A stretch of 41,095 bases of DNA, from the NCBI GenBank assembly GCA_910587275.1, contig CAJUMD010000016.1:1-41095 (forward strand), in the 5' to 3' direction. This DNA is from an uncultured Kineothrix sp. (GTDB taxonomy: Bacteria > Bacillota > Clostridia > Lachnospirales > Lachnospiraceae). The position numbers were made by a program, and so were the translations under genes. The notes below the pieces were generated by a model that saw nothing but the letters and a program-made list of their open reading frames with translations, ran no database searches and had not been told where the DNA came from. Of this stretch, positions 8,838 through 16,702 are shown piece by piece (within the stretch, counting starts at the first letter, position 1; every line of letters begins with the position of its first letter).

Positions 8838-9809
8838 CTAATCCTTTACCCCGTAATATTCCGCCAAAAACAAAACCTTCTGCGCCCAATGGAAATGTGT
8901 CTTATACTCATTCATCCGTTCCCCCTGTGAACTTCCGGCGACCAATGTGCCGGAGGCTTTGTCCGTGTTCCAGTTTAAGATGGCTTTGGCATCTTCCATG
9001 TCGGCACGGGGAACCTGATAGGCAGAGTTGACGGGGGCAATCTGTTTCGGATGGATGACCGTTTTGCCGGTAAATCCGCACAGACGGTCTTCTGACAGTT
9101 CTTTGGACAATCCGGTATCCCAGCCGGCACTCCCGTAGTATTCCCATACCGGACCGGAAACCACGTAATCCATACCGAATACGGTGATGATATCGGAAAA
9201 AATATCCGCAACGGGACGTATGGAATGGATGGACTCGTTATCATGGCGCCGGAAACCGAACATATGGCAGAGGTCGTTGCCACCCACGCGGATGTTGAGG
9301 ACATAGGGCTCCACGGAATCCAGTTTTTCCTTTAAGCCGTATAAAATGCTGCTTCTGTGCTGCAAATGGATGATGGCGGGGCTTTCCAAAATCGGCATCA
9401 TGTATACGGTTTTGGAAGATACCCGGTTTACTTCACGGATGGCTTCCAAATAGGCATCCGCGTTGTCCGGTGTAAATTTCGGCAGGATATAGCCGGTAAT
9501 CAGTTCTTTTGCGTCCCCCGCCCGCCCGTGGAGGGAGGAAATCTGTTCCGGGCAGCGTACCCGGACGAAGATGTTAGGCAGGAAGAAACCTGTGCCGGTT
9601 TGTTTGGCATGGTAAACGGTGTGAAGCGAGTCCAGCATCTTTTGTTCCGCATCTTTGACGCAATCGTCCTGAATGGTATCTTCCAGGCACAGGGCAAGGG
9701 AATATTTTGTCCCGAAGCGTTCCCCGGTAATGGAAGATGCGATGGTTTTATGGTTTGCCGGGCAATATAGCAGTGCGCCGACGCTGTAATAGACCAGTGA
9801 ATTTTTCAT
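8838..9809 (-). CDS. HpcH/HpaI aldolase / citrate lyase beta-like protein of Ter clusters
   Basis: The 323-residue protein is related to CitE/HpcH TIM-barrel C-C bond lyases. Recognisable blocks are ALCLEDTIQDDCV (acidic metal-site region), NIFVRVRCPEQ (substrate Arg), MPILESPAII and GFTGKTVIHPKQIAPVN near the C-terminus. Ter clusters carry a distinct CitE-like branch in the same biosynthetic module as the two PRTase proteins; its substrate is unknown. It is transcribed leftwards, against its presumed pathway partners. The start codon follows AAAGGTCC. The 244-nt divergent region to the next gene holds a palindromic repeat (9875-9901) and direct repeats (9932-9966). Confidence 0.88.
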   Translation of the reverse strand: MKNSLVYYSVGALLYCPANHKTIASSITGERFGTKYSLALCLEDTIQDDCVKDAEQKMLDSLHTVYHAKQTGTGFFLPNIFVRVRCPEQISSLHGRAGDAKELITGYILPKFTPDNADAYLEAIREVNRVSSKTVYMMPILESPAIIHLQHRSSILYGLKEKLDSVEPYVLNIRVGGNDLCHMFGFRRHDNESIHSIRPVADIFSDIITVFGMDYVVSGPVWEYYGSAGWDTGLSKELSEDRLCGFTGKTVIHPKQIAPVNSAYQVPRADMEDAKAILNWNTDKASGTLVAGSSQGERMNEYKTHFHWAQKVLFLAEYYGVKD

Positions 9810-9874
9810 GAAAAAATCCGGACCTTTCTTATTTTTTTATATTTATTCTGAAGGTTGAAAGAAACCCTGATTCT

Positions 9875-9901
9875 GTTACTGTTCACTCCGTGACCAGTAA
9901 C
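9875..9901. repeat. 27-nt imperfect palindromic repeat, copy 1
   Basis: GTTACTGTTCAC (9875-9886) and GTGACCAGTAAC (9890-9901) form a 12-bp stem with one mismatch and a TCC loop. The reverse complement contains GGTCACGGAGTGA, which is found again at 30106-30131. It is probably a small dispersed palindromic repeat; it lies in the leader of the leftward lyase gene. Confidence 0.65.
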
Positions 9902-9931
9902 CCCGATTCCTACTACTATAACACAGCCGTT

Positions 9932-9966
9932 GGAAAAGTGGTAGATAAATATTGCGGAAAGTGGTA
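9932..9966. promoter_or_regulatory. tandem direct repeat, possible operator
   Basis: GGAAAAGTGGTA (9932-9943) and GGAAAGTGGTA (9956-9966) repeat with about a 24-bp period, in the divergent region between the lyase and the YceG-protease fusion. The spacing places both copies nearly on one DNA face. No convincing -35/-10 pair was found for either gene here. The role as an operator is inferred. Confidence 0.4.
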
Positions 9967-10053
9967 AAATGAAGGGCAGGAAAAGACAACGGTATCTTGG
10001 AACGGAATCCGGAATGACGTACCGGAAATTTTTACGGGTTAGGGTGATAAGGA

Positions 10054-11598
10054 GTGGAAGGAATACTTAGGTTCAGGCATAATGTGATGAATGTCACGGC
10101 GATTGATGCGTTTGAGCACATCAAGGGCGGTATTAACAACCAGTGCAAGGATGTATATTTTGTCAGGGCGGTAGGGACAGGTCCTGCGTATATCCGTGAC
10201 ATCCGGAAAATGGATGAAACATTGGACGGCAGCCAAAGCAGCGGGCGGGGATATTACCGCAGGCTGGGCGGACTGCCGAAACTGCAGGACATGGCGGATA
10301 CGGCTTATTATGCGGAATGCCACGCCAAATGGCTCCAGGGCGGCAAAAGGGAAGCGGTGACACGTGTGACGGAAGGAAATGCGGAACTGGCGAAACTTTT
10401 AGGCAATGCCTGCGCGTCGGTGGAGGGCATATGCATGGGGGCGGATATGGGGATGACGGACTCCATCCGCAAGAATTTCATGGTAAAGCTGTTTTTTTGG
10501 TACGATTCGGTTTTCGACCGGGAAAATTTTGTTTGGGACGGGAGGAAATCGATAAAAATCGTTGCGGAAAACATTGGGAAAAAACAGGAATATTTATTCT
10601 TTTACCTGCTGACCCTGACGGGGTGTGATGTTCTGCTGCTGCAAAGCAGGACGGATATCGGTGCGGAAGAAGAAAAACTGGGGTTGTCGGCGAAATTCGT
10701 GCTGGGGGACTATTCGGATCTTGTGATTCCGCCATATGTCAGGGCGGCGGGAACCGGAAACCATAACGGGGCAGTGAAAGAAAGAAAACCGGGGACCGGA
10801 ACGGAACCGGGAGCGGGAAGCGGAGCAGGAACGGAAACAGGAACCTTGACGGGAGCGCAGGCAGCCGCGGCGGAAGGCAGTCAGATACCGTCCGGACCGG
10901 TCGTTGTTGCGATACCGCCCCGCAGACCGGGAAGCAGGGCGCACTCTGCCGCATCCACTGCTGTTTTGGACGGAACCGCCAGGAACGGGCACGGAAGGAT
11001 AAATGCAGCCCCCGTGAACGCGGACGTGGAGAAAAGTTTCGAGGAGCTGGCGCGGCTGGCATCCTCCGTGGTCATGATAGCCATCCATGACGGAAAAGGG
11101 GACGTAATCGGAACCGGTTCCGGGATTATGGTGGGGAGGGAAGGGTATATCCTTACCAATAACCATGTGGCAAGCGGCGGGAAATATTATTCGGTCCGCA
11201 TTGAGGACGATGAACGGGTTTACGATACGGACGAAGTGATTAAATATAATTATGTGCTGGACCTTGCCGTAATCAGAATCCAAAGGAAACTGGTCCCCCT
11301 TCCGGTTTACCAGGGGAAAAAGGAACTGGTGCGTGGACAGAAGGTAGTGGCAATCGGAAGTCCGCTGGGATTGTTTAATTCGGTTTCCGACGGGATTATT
11401 TCCGGCTTCCGCAAAATCGACAATGTGGATATGATACAGTTCACCGCTCCCACTTCCCACGGAAGTTCCGGCGGCGCGGTATTGAACATGCAGGGGGAAG
11501 TCATAGGAATCAGTACCGCAGGGTATGATTCCGGGCAGAATATTAATTTGGCGGTAGGGTACGAATGCATTAATACTTTTATCCGCGGGTTTACATAA
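10054..11598 (+). CDS. YceG-like domain fused to cytoplasmic trypsin-like (HtrA-type) protease
   Basis: This 514-residue protein has two parts. Residues 1-230 resemble the N-terminal part of the YceG-type protein at 21134: FFWYDSVFDR and EYLFFYLLTLTGCDVLLLQ align with its CWLYYRFER and ELLLLAVLADAGCDVVLLQ. A 90-residue Gly/Pro/Thr-rich linker follows. Residues 335-514 are a trypsin-like serine protease with H371 (TNNHVA), D403 (LDLAVI) and S472 (SHGSSGGAV). No signal peptide or PDZ domain is seen, so it should act in the cytoplasm. The GTG start at 10054 is uncertain because the AAGGA next to it is too close; ATG 10087 is an alternative. Placing it in the Ter pathway is based on the YceG similarity and location. 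Confidence 0.82.
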   Translation: MEGILRFRHNVMNVTAIDAFEHIKGGINNQCKDVYFVRAVGTGPAYIRDIRKMDETLDGSQSSGRGYYRRLGGLPKLQDMADTAYYAECHAKWLQGGKREAVTRVTEGNAELAKLLGNACASVEGICMGADMGMTDSIRKNFMVKLFFWYDSVFDRENFVWDGRKSIKIVAENIGKKQEYLFFYLLTLTGCDVLLLQSRTDIGAEEEKLGLSAKFVLGDYSDLVIPPYVRAAGTGNHNGAVKERKPGTGTEPGAGSGAGTETGTLTGAQAAAAEGSQIPSGPVVVAIPPRRPGSRAHSAASTAVLDGTARNGHGRINAAPVNADVEKSFEELARLASSVVMIAIHDGKGDVIGTGSGIMVGREGYILTNNHVASGGKYYSVRIEDDERVYDTDEVIKYNYVLDLAVIRIQRKLVPLPVYQGKKELVRGQKVVAIGSPLGLFNSVSDGIISGFRKIDNVDMIQFTAPTSHGSSGGAVLNMQGEVIGISTAGYDSGQNINLAVGYECINTFIRGFT

Positions 11599-11622
11599 GG
11601 TATGGGGTGCGGGACTTTCCGC

Positions 11623-11655
11623 TTGACATGGGAACGTTGTCATGGTACTATGACA
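11623..11655 (+). promoter_or_regulatory. promoter with overlapping palindromic operator, amino-acid transporter
   Basis: TTGACA (11623-11628) and TACTAT (11646-11651) are spaced by 17 nt. An 18-bp near-perfect palindrome, TGTCATGGTACTATGACA (11638-11655), covers the -10 box, so a bound repressor would block polymerase. The regulator is not identified. Confidence 0.7.
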
Positions 11656-11704
11656 GCGTGCTAATGGTTTAGCGGGATAAAGCATACAGGGAGGAAAAAG
11701 AGGA

Positions 11705-12520
11705 ATGAAAAAATTTATGGCATTGGTATGTACGGCGGTACTCGGGATGGGCATCCTGACGGCATGCGGGGGAGTAGCGGCGGATGCCGGGGAGGAAACG
11801 GCTGCAGGGGATAAGACCACGTTTACCGTAGGTTTTGACGCGGAATTTCCTCCGTACGGATATATGGATGAGGATGGCAGTTATACGGGATTTGATTTGG
11901 ATTTGGCAAAAGAAGTGTGCGCGCGTAACGGCTGGGAGTTTGTGGCACAGCCCATCGATTGGGATTCCAAGGACATGGAATTAAATTCCGGCTCCATCGA
12001 CTGTATTTGGAACGGTTTTACGATGCAGGGACGGGAGGACGCTTATACATGGACCGTGCCTTATGTGGATAACAGCCAGGTATTTGTGGTACCTGCGGAT
12101 GCGGGGATTGCGGCACAGGCAGATTTGGCGGGAAAGGTAGTGGGCGTGCAGAAGGATTCTTCCGCGCTGGCGGCTTTGGACGGCGAGGCGAAGGAACTGG
12201 CGGTTACGTTTGCCGATTTACAGCAGTACGGCGATTATAATGTGGCGTTCATGGATTTGGAGCAGGGAGCCATCGATGCGCTGGCGATTGATATCGGCGT
12301 GGCGAATTACCAAATCAGCTCCCGCGGGGATGCGTTTGTCATTCTTGAGGAACGGCTGGCAAGCGAGCAGTACGGCATCGGATTTAAGCTGGGAAATGAC
12401 GAACTGAAGAACAAGGTGGAAGCGACCCTGCTTGAAATGGCAAAGGACGGTACGTTCATGAAGATTGCGGAAAAATATGCCGATTTCGGACTGACGGACA
12501 GCGTATGCCTTGGAAAATAG
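11705..12520 (+). CDS. amino-acid ABC transporter substrate-binding lipoprotein
   Basis: The 271-residue precursor has a lipoprotein signal with lipobox LTAC (C21), so the mature protein is anchored on the outer face of the membrane. The body is a family-3 solute-binding fold: FTVGFDAEFPPYGYMDEDG, GFDLDLAKEVCARNGW and the later NSGSIDCIWNGFTMQGRE region are classic for polar amino-acid binding proteins. The specific amino acid cannot be read from the sequence. GGGAGG precedes the ATG. It is the first gene of a transporter unit with the permease and ATPase that follow, separated from them by a hairpin at 12646-12678. Confidence 0.93.
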   Translation: MKKFMALVCTAVLGMGILTACGGVAADAGEETAAGDKTTFTVGFDAEFPPYGYMDEDGSYTGFDLDLAKEVCARNGWEFVAQPIDWDSKDMELNSGSIDCIWNGFTMQGREDAYTWTVPYVDNSQVFVVPADAGIAAQADLAGKVVGVQKDSSALAALDGEAKELAVTFADLQQYGDYNVAFMDLEQGAIDALAIDIGVANYQISSRGDAFVILEERLASEQYGIGFKLGNDELKNKVEATLLEMAKDGTFMKIAEKYADFGLTDSVCLGK

Positions 12521-12594
12521 CGAATCAACCGCAGAATACGGATAAAAGCTGCCCCGGATAACCCGAAGACGAGAAAAGCGGGAATGGCAGGAAT

Positions 12595-12621
12595 AGCATG
12601 GAAAGCATGGAAAGCATGGAA
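12595..12621. repeat. three tandem copies of a 9-mer
   Basis: AGCATGGAA is repeated three times without gaps in the intergenic region after the binding-protein gene. It is likely slippage-derived; no function is evident. Confidence 0.6.
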
Positions 12622-12645
12622 TAAGAAAAATAATAAAAAAGCAAA

Positions 12646-12678
12646 AAGACCGCTGCAGCCGTGTGAAACAGCGGTCTT
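12646..12678 (+). terminator. hairpin between binding protein and permease (attenuating terminator)
   Basis: AAGACCGCTG (12646-12655) pairs perfectly with CAGCGGTCTT (12669-12678), followed by the weak T-rich GCTTGTAT. A partial terminator or RNA stabiliser here would give more binding protein than membrane components, as is usual for such operons. The 268-nt gap contains no gene. Confidence 0.6.
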
Positions 12679-12788
12679 GCTTGTATATAGGGGAATGCGG
12701 TAAATACGGAACCGCCGCAGAATTTTTCGTGACAGTTTGCGGAATGCGCCTGAGGGAAAAAAGATTGTGAAAGGTTTGGAAAGCAGAG

Positions 12789-13439
12789 ATGAGTGTGGCA
12801 ACGATGTTTTTACAGTTGGTAGAAGGAATGGGAATCACCGTGGAAATTTTTTTCCTGACGCTGTTGTTTTCCCTGCCTGCAGGGTTGGCGCTTTCTTTTG
12901 GGAGGATGTCGAAGAAAGGCTGGCTGCGGGGAATCAGCAAGTTTTACATATCCGTGATGCGGGGAACGCCGTTAATGCTGCAGTTGATTGTCGTATATTT
13001 TGCCCCTTATTATGTATTTGGGCTGCGGATATCTTCGGGATACCGTTTTTTGGCGGTCATCATTGCCTTTGTGCTGAATTATGCGGCATATTTTGCGGAA
13101 ATATACCGTTCCGGCATCGAATCCATGCCGGTGGGGCAGTATGAGGCGGCGAAGGTATTGGGGTACAGCAAAACACAGACCTTTTTCAAAATCATACTGC
13201 CGCAGGTGATTAAACGGGTGCTGCCCCCGGTGACAAACGAAACGATTACTTTGGTAAAGGATACTTCGCTTGCCTTCGTATTGGCGGAAGCGGAGATGTT
13301 CACCATTGCCAAACAGATTGCGGCGAAGGAGACAAGCATAATGCCGTTGATGGTGGCGGGGCTTTTTTATTATGTGTTTAACCTTGCAGTGGCAGGCGGT
13401 ATGGAATATTTGGAAAAGAAACTGAACTATTACCGGTAG
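12789..13439 (+). CDS. amino-acid ABC transporter permease
   Basis: The 216-residue membrane protein belongs to the His/Glu/Gln/Arg type ABC permease family. The N-terminal hydrophobic segment begins FLQLVEGMGITVEIFFLTLL, a MRGTPLMLQL loop follows, and the cytoplasmic coupling (EAA) loop reads EAAKVLGYSKTQTFFKIILP. It forms the membrane channel with the ATPase encoded 87 nt downstream. The ATG is preceded by GGAAAGCAGAG at acceptable spacing. Confidence 0.93.
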   Translation: MSVATMFLQLVEGMGITVEIFFLTLLFSLPAGLALSFGRMSKKGWLRGISKFYISVMRGTPLMLQLIVVYFAPYYVFGLRISSGYRFLAVIIAFVLNYAAYFAEIYRSGIESMPVGQYEAAKVLGYSKTQTFFKIILPQVIKRVLPPVTNETITLVKDTSLAFVLAEAEMFTIAKQIAAKETSIMPLMVAGLFYYVFNLAVAGGMEYLEKKLNYYR

Positions 13440-13526
13440 GCGCCCGGCGTGGTATCCAAAGGAAGGGCAATGTCCGGGAAGGACACGGGAGAAACGGGAG
13501 AATAGGAGAAAGGCAGGGGTATCGGG

Positions 13527-14282
13527 ATGAACTTACTGGAAATCAACCATATGAAAAAGGGATTTGACGGATTGGGGGTATTGGAGGATATTTCCCTGTC
13601 CGTAAAGGAGGGGGAGGTGGTATCGGTCATCGGTCCTTCCGGCTCCGGTAAATCCACACTGCTGCGCTGTGCCACGATGTTGGAGAAAATGGACGGCGGG
13701 GAGTTAAAATATTTGGGGGAGGCTGCGGCATGGGAGGAAAACGGTAAATGCGTCTATGCCGGAAAACAGAAGAAAAAGGAAATACGCAAGCATTTCGGTT
13801 TGGTTTTCCAAAACTTCAACCTATTTCCCCATTATACGGTTTTAAAGAACATTACCGATGCGCCTGTCAGCGTGGACAAGGTGCCGAAGAAGGAAGCGGA
13901 GGAGCGCGCCGTAAAGCTGCTTAGACAGTTGGGGCTGGAGGATAAGAAGGATGCCTATCCTTACCAGCTTTCCGGCGGACAGCAGCAGCGGGTGTCCATT
14001 GCACGGGCTTTGGCGCTGCAGCCGGAAATCCTGTTTTTTGACGAGCCGACATCCGCGCTTGACCCGGAATTGACCGGGGAGGTGCTCAAGGTAATCAAAG
14101 AGCTGGCGAAAGAGCATATGACCATGATTATCGTGACCCATGAAATGCAGTTTGCAAAGGAACTGTCGGACCGGATTATCTTTATGGAGCAGGGTGTGAT
14201 ACGGCAGCAGGGGACGCCGGAGGAAATCTTTTCTTCCCCGGACGAAAGGGTGAGGGATTTCATCGGGAAATTTTCGGCTTAG
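13527..14282 (+). CDS. amino-acid ABC transporter ATP-binding protein
   Basis: The 251-residue ATPase has Walker A GPSGSGKST (residues 36-44), Q-loop VFQNFNLF, signature LSGGQQQRVSIARAL, Walker B ILFFDEPTSALD and the switch histidine in VTHEM. It powers the importer encoded just upstream. A short insertion between Walker A and the Q-loop (about residues 55-90, including a lysine-rich KQKKKEIRKHF) is common in this subfamily. The last gene of the unit; no strong terminator is visible before the promoter at 14338. Confidence 0.95.
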   Translation: MNLLEINHMKKGFDGLGVLEDISLSVKEGEVVSVIGPSGSGKSTLLRCATMLEKMDGGELKYLGEAAAWEENGKCVYAGKQKKKEIRKHFGLVFQNFNLFPHYTVLKNITDAPVSVDKVPKKEAEERAVKLLRQLGLEDKKDAYPYQLSGGQQQRVSIARALALQPEILFFDEPTSALDPELTGEVLKVIKELAKEHMTMIIVTHEMQFAKELSDRIIFMEQGVIRQQGTPEEIFSSPDERVRDFIGKFSA

Positions 14283-14337
14283 GGAGCGGGCGGACGCAGG
14301 CAACAGGAAGGGAATGCCCTGTTTATCTGTGAACCGG

Positions 14338-14366
14338 TTGCATGTGCAAAGCAGGAATGGTATAAT
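14338..14366 (+). promoter_or_regulatory. promoter of the DUF5716 gene group
   Basis: TTGCAT (14338-14343) and TATAAT (14361-14366) are spaced by 17 nt, with TGG just upstream of the -10 box. It lies about 80 nt before the GTG start at 14445. Confidence 0.7.
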
Positions 14367-14444
14367 TCTTTTTTGGAATATTGGAATACTACCTATTGTG
14401 GAAAAGGCAGTACGGTGCAGGACGGGAATATCGGAGGAGGAAAC

Positions 14445-15725
14445 GTGGGAAGAAAGAGCAGCGGGCGTATCTTGATAGGATATGATTTGGGGGAGGATTA
14501 CGCCCAGATTAGTTATTACCTGCCGGCAGGTGAGGATGTGGAAACTCTTGCGGTGGTGGCGGGCAGCGAACAATACAGCATTCCGATGGTTCTGTGCAGG
14601 CGCGGGGAGGCGAACCAGTGGCTTTACGGCAGGGAGGCGGCGAAAGCCGCGAAAGCGCAGGAAGGCGATTTGGTGGAGAATCTGCTTGCGCTGGCAAGGA
14701 AAGGGGAGGAAATCACCGTGGGGGAGGAAAGTTTTGACCCTGTGGCGCTGCTGACGCTTTTTGTGCGCAGGAGCCTGTCGCTGTTGGGAATTGTTGCCCC
14801 GCTGGAGCATTTGGACGGAGTGATGTTTACCGTGGAACACTTGGACGAACGCATGGTGGACGTACTTTCCCAAATGGCGGCGAACCTGCAGTTAAAAACG
14901 GATCGGATTTATTTCCAAAGCCATGTGGACAGTTTTTACTATTTTACCCTTTCCCAGCCGGAATCGTTATGGGCATATGAAGTGCTTCTTTGCGAATACG
15001 ACAACCGGAAGCTGCGGTTGTACCGCTTTGAGTGCAACCGGAAAACGACTCCCCAGGTGGTATTTATCGAAACGGATGAACGCAAGGAAATGAAACGGGA
15101 AGAAAACGGCGACGGGGAACTGCCAAAGGACGGACTGGATGATATGTTTTCCCGCATTGTGAAGGAAAAGTGCAACGGAAGGGCGGTTTCCTGCGTTTAT
15201 TTGATTGGAGAAGGATTTAAGGACGGATGGGCGGACGAATCGCTGCACTACCTGTGCAGGGGACGGCGCGTGTTCCAGGGGAATAACCTTTACAGCAAGG
15301 GGGCTTGTTACGGTATCTGCGAAAAGCTGGGATGGAGAGAAGCCAAAACCGGCTATGTTTTCCTTGGCAGGGATAAACTGACGGCGAATGTGGGGATGCG
15401 GTTGCTGCGGCGCGGTACGGATTCCTATTTTGCCATTATGGACGGCGGCATCAACTGGTATGAGGCGGACCGGGAGTTTGATGTCGTCATGGAGTCGGGG
15501 GATACGGTGGGGGTGCTGCTGACCCCTTTAAACGGCGGGGACCCCAGGGAAATCCTTATGGTTTTGGAAGGACTTCCCCAAAGGGCGGACTGGACGACGA
15601 GACTGCGGGTCCGGGCACAGATGCTTACAAGAACCCAGCTAAGGCTGAAAGTATCCGATATGGGTTTTGGGGATTTTTTCCCGTCATCGGGTGCCGAATG
15701 GGAGAAAAGGATTGAACTTGTCTGA
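14445..15725 (+). CDS. DUF5716-like protein with actin/Hsp70-type N-terminus
   Basis: The 426-residue protein starts GRKSSGRILIGYDLGEDYAQ, resembling the phosphate-1 loop of actin/Hsp70-fold ATPases. The C-terminal region (about 335-426) carries the motif VSDMGFGDFFPSSGAEW seen in DUF5716 proteins of Lachnospiraceae and may form a beta-rich domain like an Hsp70 substrate-binding part. The family name is from memory and should be confirmed. No transmembrane segment is seen. The GTG at 14445 is used because GGAGGAGG lies directly before it; the frame is open to 14373 without a binding site. It leads a group with a TPR-like protein and a membrane coiled-coil protein, which may be partners. Confidence 0.75.
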   Translation: MGRKSSGRILIGYDLGEDYAQISYYLPAGEDVETLAVVAGSEQYSIPMVLCRRGEANQWLYGREAAKAAKAQEGDLVENLLALARKGEEITVGEESFDPVALLTLFVRRSLSLLGIVAPLEHLDGVMFTVEHLDERMVDVLSQMAANLQLKTDRIYFQSHVDSFYYFTLSQPESLWAYEVLLCEYDNRKLRLYRFECNRKTTPQVVFIETDERKEMKREENGDGELPKDGLDDMFSRIVKEKCNGRAVSCVYLIGEGFKDGWADESLHYLCRGRRVFQGNNLYSKGACYGICEKLGWREAKTGYVFLGRDKLTANVGMRLLRRGTDSYFAIMDGGINWYEADREFDVVMESGDTVGVLLTPLNGGDPREILMVLEGLPQRADWTTRLRVRAQMLTRTQLRLKVSDMGFGDFFPSSGAEWEKRIELV

Positions 15726-15793
15726 ACGGAATGGGAAATAAAGAAAGAAGAAAATAGAACAAATTGGAATTGGAATAAGAAAGGAGAAAAGGC

Positions 15794-16627
15794 ATGGGTA
15801 AACTATTGCTTTGCATGGGAAAATATGCAAAGACGCCTTATTTCATGGAGAAAGTTCCCGTGAACCTTTATTCCGTGGAAGAATTGTGTTACTGTCTGTT
15901 AAAGAACGCTTATCTGATTGACCAGGGCATCATGGACGGCAGGCTGGAGGAGTGGCTGGCGGGGGAATGCGGGCTGCGGGAACTGGCGGCGCATCTTGGG
16001 CAGTTGGCGAATGCGGGCTGTTCGGTGGGCGGATATGCAGGGGCGGTCTTGGAATATGTGGGTTACGGCGACCGGGAGACATGGGCGGAAGCGGTGGGTG
16101 TGCTGGAGGAAGGTAAGGATCTGAGCCTGTACGAAAAGCGGAAAACCCGTGCCGATTATTTGGTGGAGCACAAAAGATATGCCGCAGCGTTAAAAAGTTA
16201 TGGAAGCCTGCTGGAAGAACTGCCGGAAGTGGAGAAGGAACTGCGGGCAGGAATCCTCCATAATCAGGGTGTGGCTTATGCACAGTTGTTCCGCTTCCAA
16301 AATGCGGCGCAGTGTTTTGAAGAAGCGTACGGATGCGGGAGAGGGGAAGATGAGCTTATCCATTTCCTGGCGGCAAAACGCATGGTGATGGAGGAAACGG
16401 AGTATGTGGATTTTGCCGCGGGGCAGGAAGATCCCTGCGGCGCAGCATTAAAGGTGGAGAAAGCCGTGGAGGATGCGGCGAAAGAATTTGAGGGAACGGA
16501 GGAAAGCCGGATGCTTTTTACCCTTGGCGTATGCAGGGAGGAGAACCACTCCGTATCCTATTATGAGGAGACGGGACGGCTTGTCCGGGGGTTAAAGGAC
16601 CATTACAGGGAAATTACGGCGGAATAA
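15794..16627 (+). CDS. TPR-like helical protein of unknown function
   Basis: The 277-residue protein is almost entirely alpha-helical. Residues 121-142 (DYLVEHKRYAAALKSYGSLL) and about 154-180 (ILHNQGVAYAQLFRFQNAAQ, then CFEEAY) read as two tetratricopeptide repeats, a protein-interaction fold. The N-terminus (MGKLLLCMGKYAKTPYFMEK) is conserved-looking, with cysteines that may matter. AAAGGAGAAAAGG precedes the ATG. It lies 68 nt after the DUF5716 gene and 75 nt before the membrane coiled-coil gene, so these three probably form one operon and may form a complex. No enzymatic motif is seen. Confidence 0.75.
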   Translation: MGKLLLCMGKYAKTPYFMEKVPVNLYSVEELCYCLLKNAYLIDQGIMDGRLEEWLAGECGLRELAAHLGQLANAGCSVGGYAGAVLEYVGYGDRETWAEAVGVLEEGKDLSLYEKRKTRADYLVEHKRYAAALKSYGSLLEELPEVEKELRAGILHNQGVAYAQLFRFQNAAQCFEEAYGCGRGEDELIHFLAAKRMVMEETEYVDFAAGQEDPCGAALKVEKAVEDAAKEFEGTEESRMLFTLGVCREENHSVSYYEETGRLVRGLKDHYREITAE

Positions 16628-16702
16628 CAGGGAACACGCAGGGAAAATTAACGTCTGCGGGAAAAGCGGCAGTAAAAACTGCAGAAAAATAAGGAATGGT
16701 AT

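Noticed and set aside
10594..11820. 408-codon open frame antisense to the YceG-protease fusion
   Set aside because: It is the complement of a clear protease with a full catalytic triad, and shows no domain of its own.
12595..12621. Tandem 9-mers considered as an iteron origin or CRISPR remnant
   Set aside because: Only three copies without spacers, no replication or cas gene nearby.
12218..12940. 240-codon leftward open frame over the binding protein and intergenic hairpin
   Set aside because: It crosses a coding region and a terminator-like hairpin, lacks a binding site, and has no recognisable family.
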